Below are positions 4,427 to 5,066 of a stretch of DNA of 5,066 nucleotides, piece by piece. The stretch comes from Gammaproteobacteria bacterium (lineage in GTDB: Bacteria; Pseudomonadota; Gammaproteobacteria; UWMA-0217), in NCBI GenBank assembly GCA_011330835.1, contig DRPO01000077.1, positions 1 to 5,066 on the forward strand. Reading direction: 5' to 3'. Within the stretch, counting starts at the first letter, position 1; every line of letters starts with the position of its first letter. A program made the translations under genes and the position numbers. Below the pieces are notes generated by a model that worked only from the letters and a program-made list of their open reading frames with translations, was not told the origin of the DNA and ran no database searches.

Positions 4427-5066
4427 CCGTGGTGTCCCCTCTGGCCGAACACGCGCGGCTTGGTGTAGTGATCGATCAACGGCGTCGCCATGTTCATCAG
4501 CAGCACGGAAAAGGCGATCGCGTCGGGATAGCCGCCCCAGGTGCGGATGATGAAGGTCAACAACCCGACGCCCGCGCCGAAGATCACCCGTCCCCGGGGC
4601 GTGGCGCTGCCCGAGACCGGGTCGGTGGCGATGAAAAACGCGCCGAGGATCGCGCCGCCGCTGAAGATGTGGAACACCGGCGAGGCGAAATGATCGGGGT
4701 TGGACAGGTAAAAGATGCCCGCCGGCACGCCCAGCGCGAGGATCAGCGCCACCGGGATGCGCCAGGAGATGACCCGCTTGTAGAGCAGGTAGAACCCGCC
4801 GAGCGCGTACCAGTTGGCCACCCATTCCCAGCCGACGCCGCCGAGACTGCCAAACACCGCGCCCGAGCGGATCTCGTCGATGGTCTTGTGCTGGGTCAGC
4901 CCGGTCTTGATGCTGTCCAGCGGGGTCGCCATGGTCATGCTGTCGAACAGGTCATGCTCCATCAGCGAGCCGCCGAAAATCACCTTGATGGACTCCAGCA
5001 GTCCCAGGGAATGCTCGGCGATCGGCGATGGCGCGACCCAGTGTGTCATGTAGGCCGGAAACGAGA
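4423..5066 (-). CDS. rsxD: Rnf/Rsx electron transport complex subunit D, C-terminal part (5' end beyond the right edge)
   Basis: RnfD (RsxD) is a multi-helix inner-membrane subunit carrying covalent FMN. The frame is open to the window edge; residues SFPAY precede the internal Met at 5049, so that ATG is not the true start. About 213 of the usual roughly 350 residues are present. Visible signatures, numbered from that Met, are DSMTMATPLDSIKT (36-49), where Thr42 fits the flavin-acceptor position of the S/T-x-A-T motif, then SGAVFGSLGGVGWEWVANW (62-80), and FHIFSGGAILGAFFIATDPV (126-145) followed by SGSATPRGR, and TWGGYPDAIAFSVLLMNMAT (170-189). Four or five hydrophobic helices alternate with these loops. 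The stop overlaps the rnfG start by 4 nt. The gene leads the visible part of the operon; rnfA, rnfB and rnfC are expected further right. Confidence 0.95.
   Translation of the reverse strand, partial: SFPAYMTHWVAPSPIAEHSLGLLESIKVIFGGSLMEHDLFDSMTMATPLDSIKTGLTQHKTIDEIRSGAVFGSLGGVGWEWVANWYALGGFYLLYKRVISWRIPVALILALGVPAGIFYLSNPDHFASPVFHIFSGGAILGAFFIATDPVSGSATPRGRVIFGAGVGLLTFIIRTWGGYPDAIAFSVLLMNMATPLIDHYTKPRVFGQRGHHG

Noticed and set aside
4427..4825. Upstream extension of the rnfG frame to 353 codons, as a possible fusion
   Set aside because: The extension is the alternative frame of rnfD. The rnfG family start is at 4426, with an AGAGGGG site and an ATGA overlap.

Overview
The window looks like chromosomal DNA from a GC-rich Gammaproteobacterium. 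The evidence is a FolB of the proteobacterial type, an rpmB-rpmG pair, and an Rnf/Rsx electron-transport operon followed directly by nth, an order common in gamma- and betaproteobacteria. This assignment comes from gene order and recognised protein sequence only; genus and species cannot be read from the window.

Layout from left to right. (1) Positions 1-138, minus strand: the 5' part of folB (dihydroneopterin aldolase), which runs off the left edge. (2) Positions 139-509: a divergent intergenic region with a bulged palindrome of a type that recurs in proteobacterial genomes, a second small hairpin, and a plausible sigma70 promoter for the ribosomal genes. (3) Positions 510-925, plus strand: rpmB (L28) and rpmG (L33), 11 nt apart, closed by a clear intrinsic terminator at 948-975. 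(4) Positions 976-1486: non-coding. Most of it (991-1373) lies between two perfect 22-bp inverted repeats, and a second, diverged inverted-repeat pair (1077-1203) is nested inside. This looks like a small non-autonomous element with another repeat inside it. (5) Positions 1487-2140, plus strand: an atypical GNAT-fold acetyltransferase. (6) Positions 5066 down to 2168, minus strand: a compact operon of rnfD (5' end missing), rnfG, rnfE, nth and a 79-residue unknown protein. Three of its four junctions overlap (ATGA, ATGA, TGATG).

Functionally, rpmB-rpmG make two small proteins of the large ribosomal subunit. RnfD, RnfG and RnfE are membrane subunits of the Rnf/Rsx complex, which couples electron transfer between ferredoxin and NAD to ion movement, or in enterobacteria keeps SoxR reduced. 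Endonuclease III is a 4Fe-4S base-excision repair enzyme that shares the operon, and the small downstream gene is translationally coupled to it. The folB, ribosomal, GNAT and rnf units look like independent transcription units.

No defence system, CRISPR array, tRNA or rRNA gene was seen. The least explained parts are the nested inverted-repeat element at 991-1373 and the 79-residue protein after nth.
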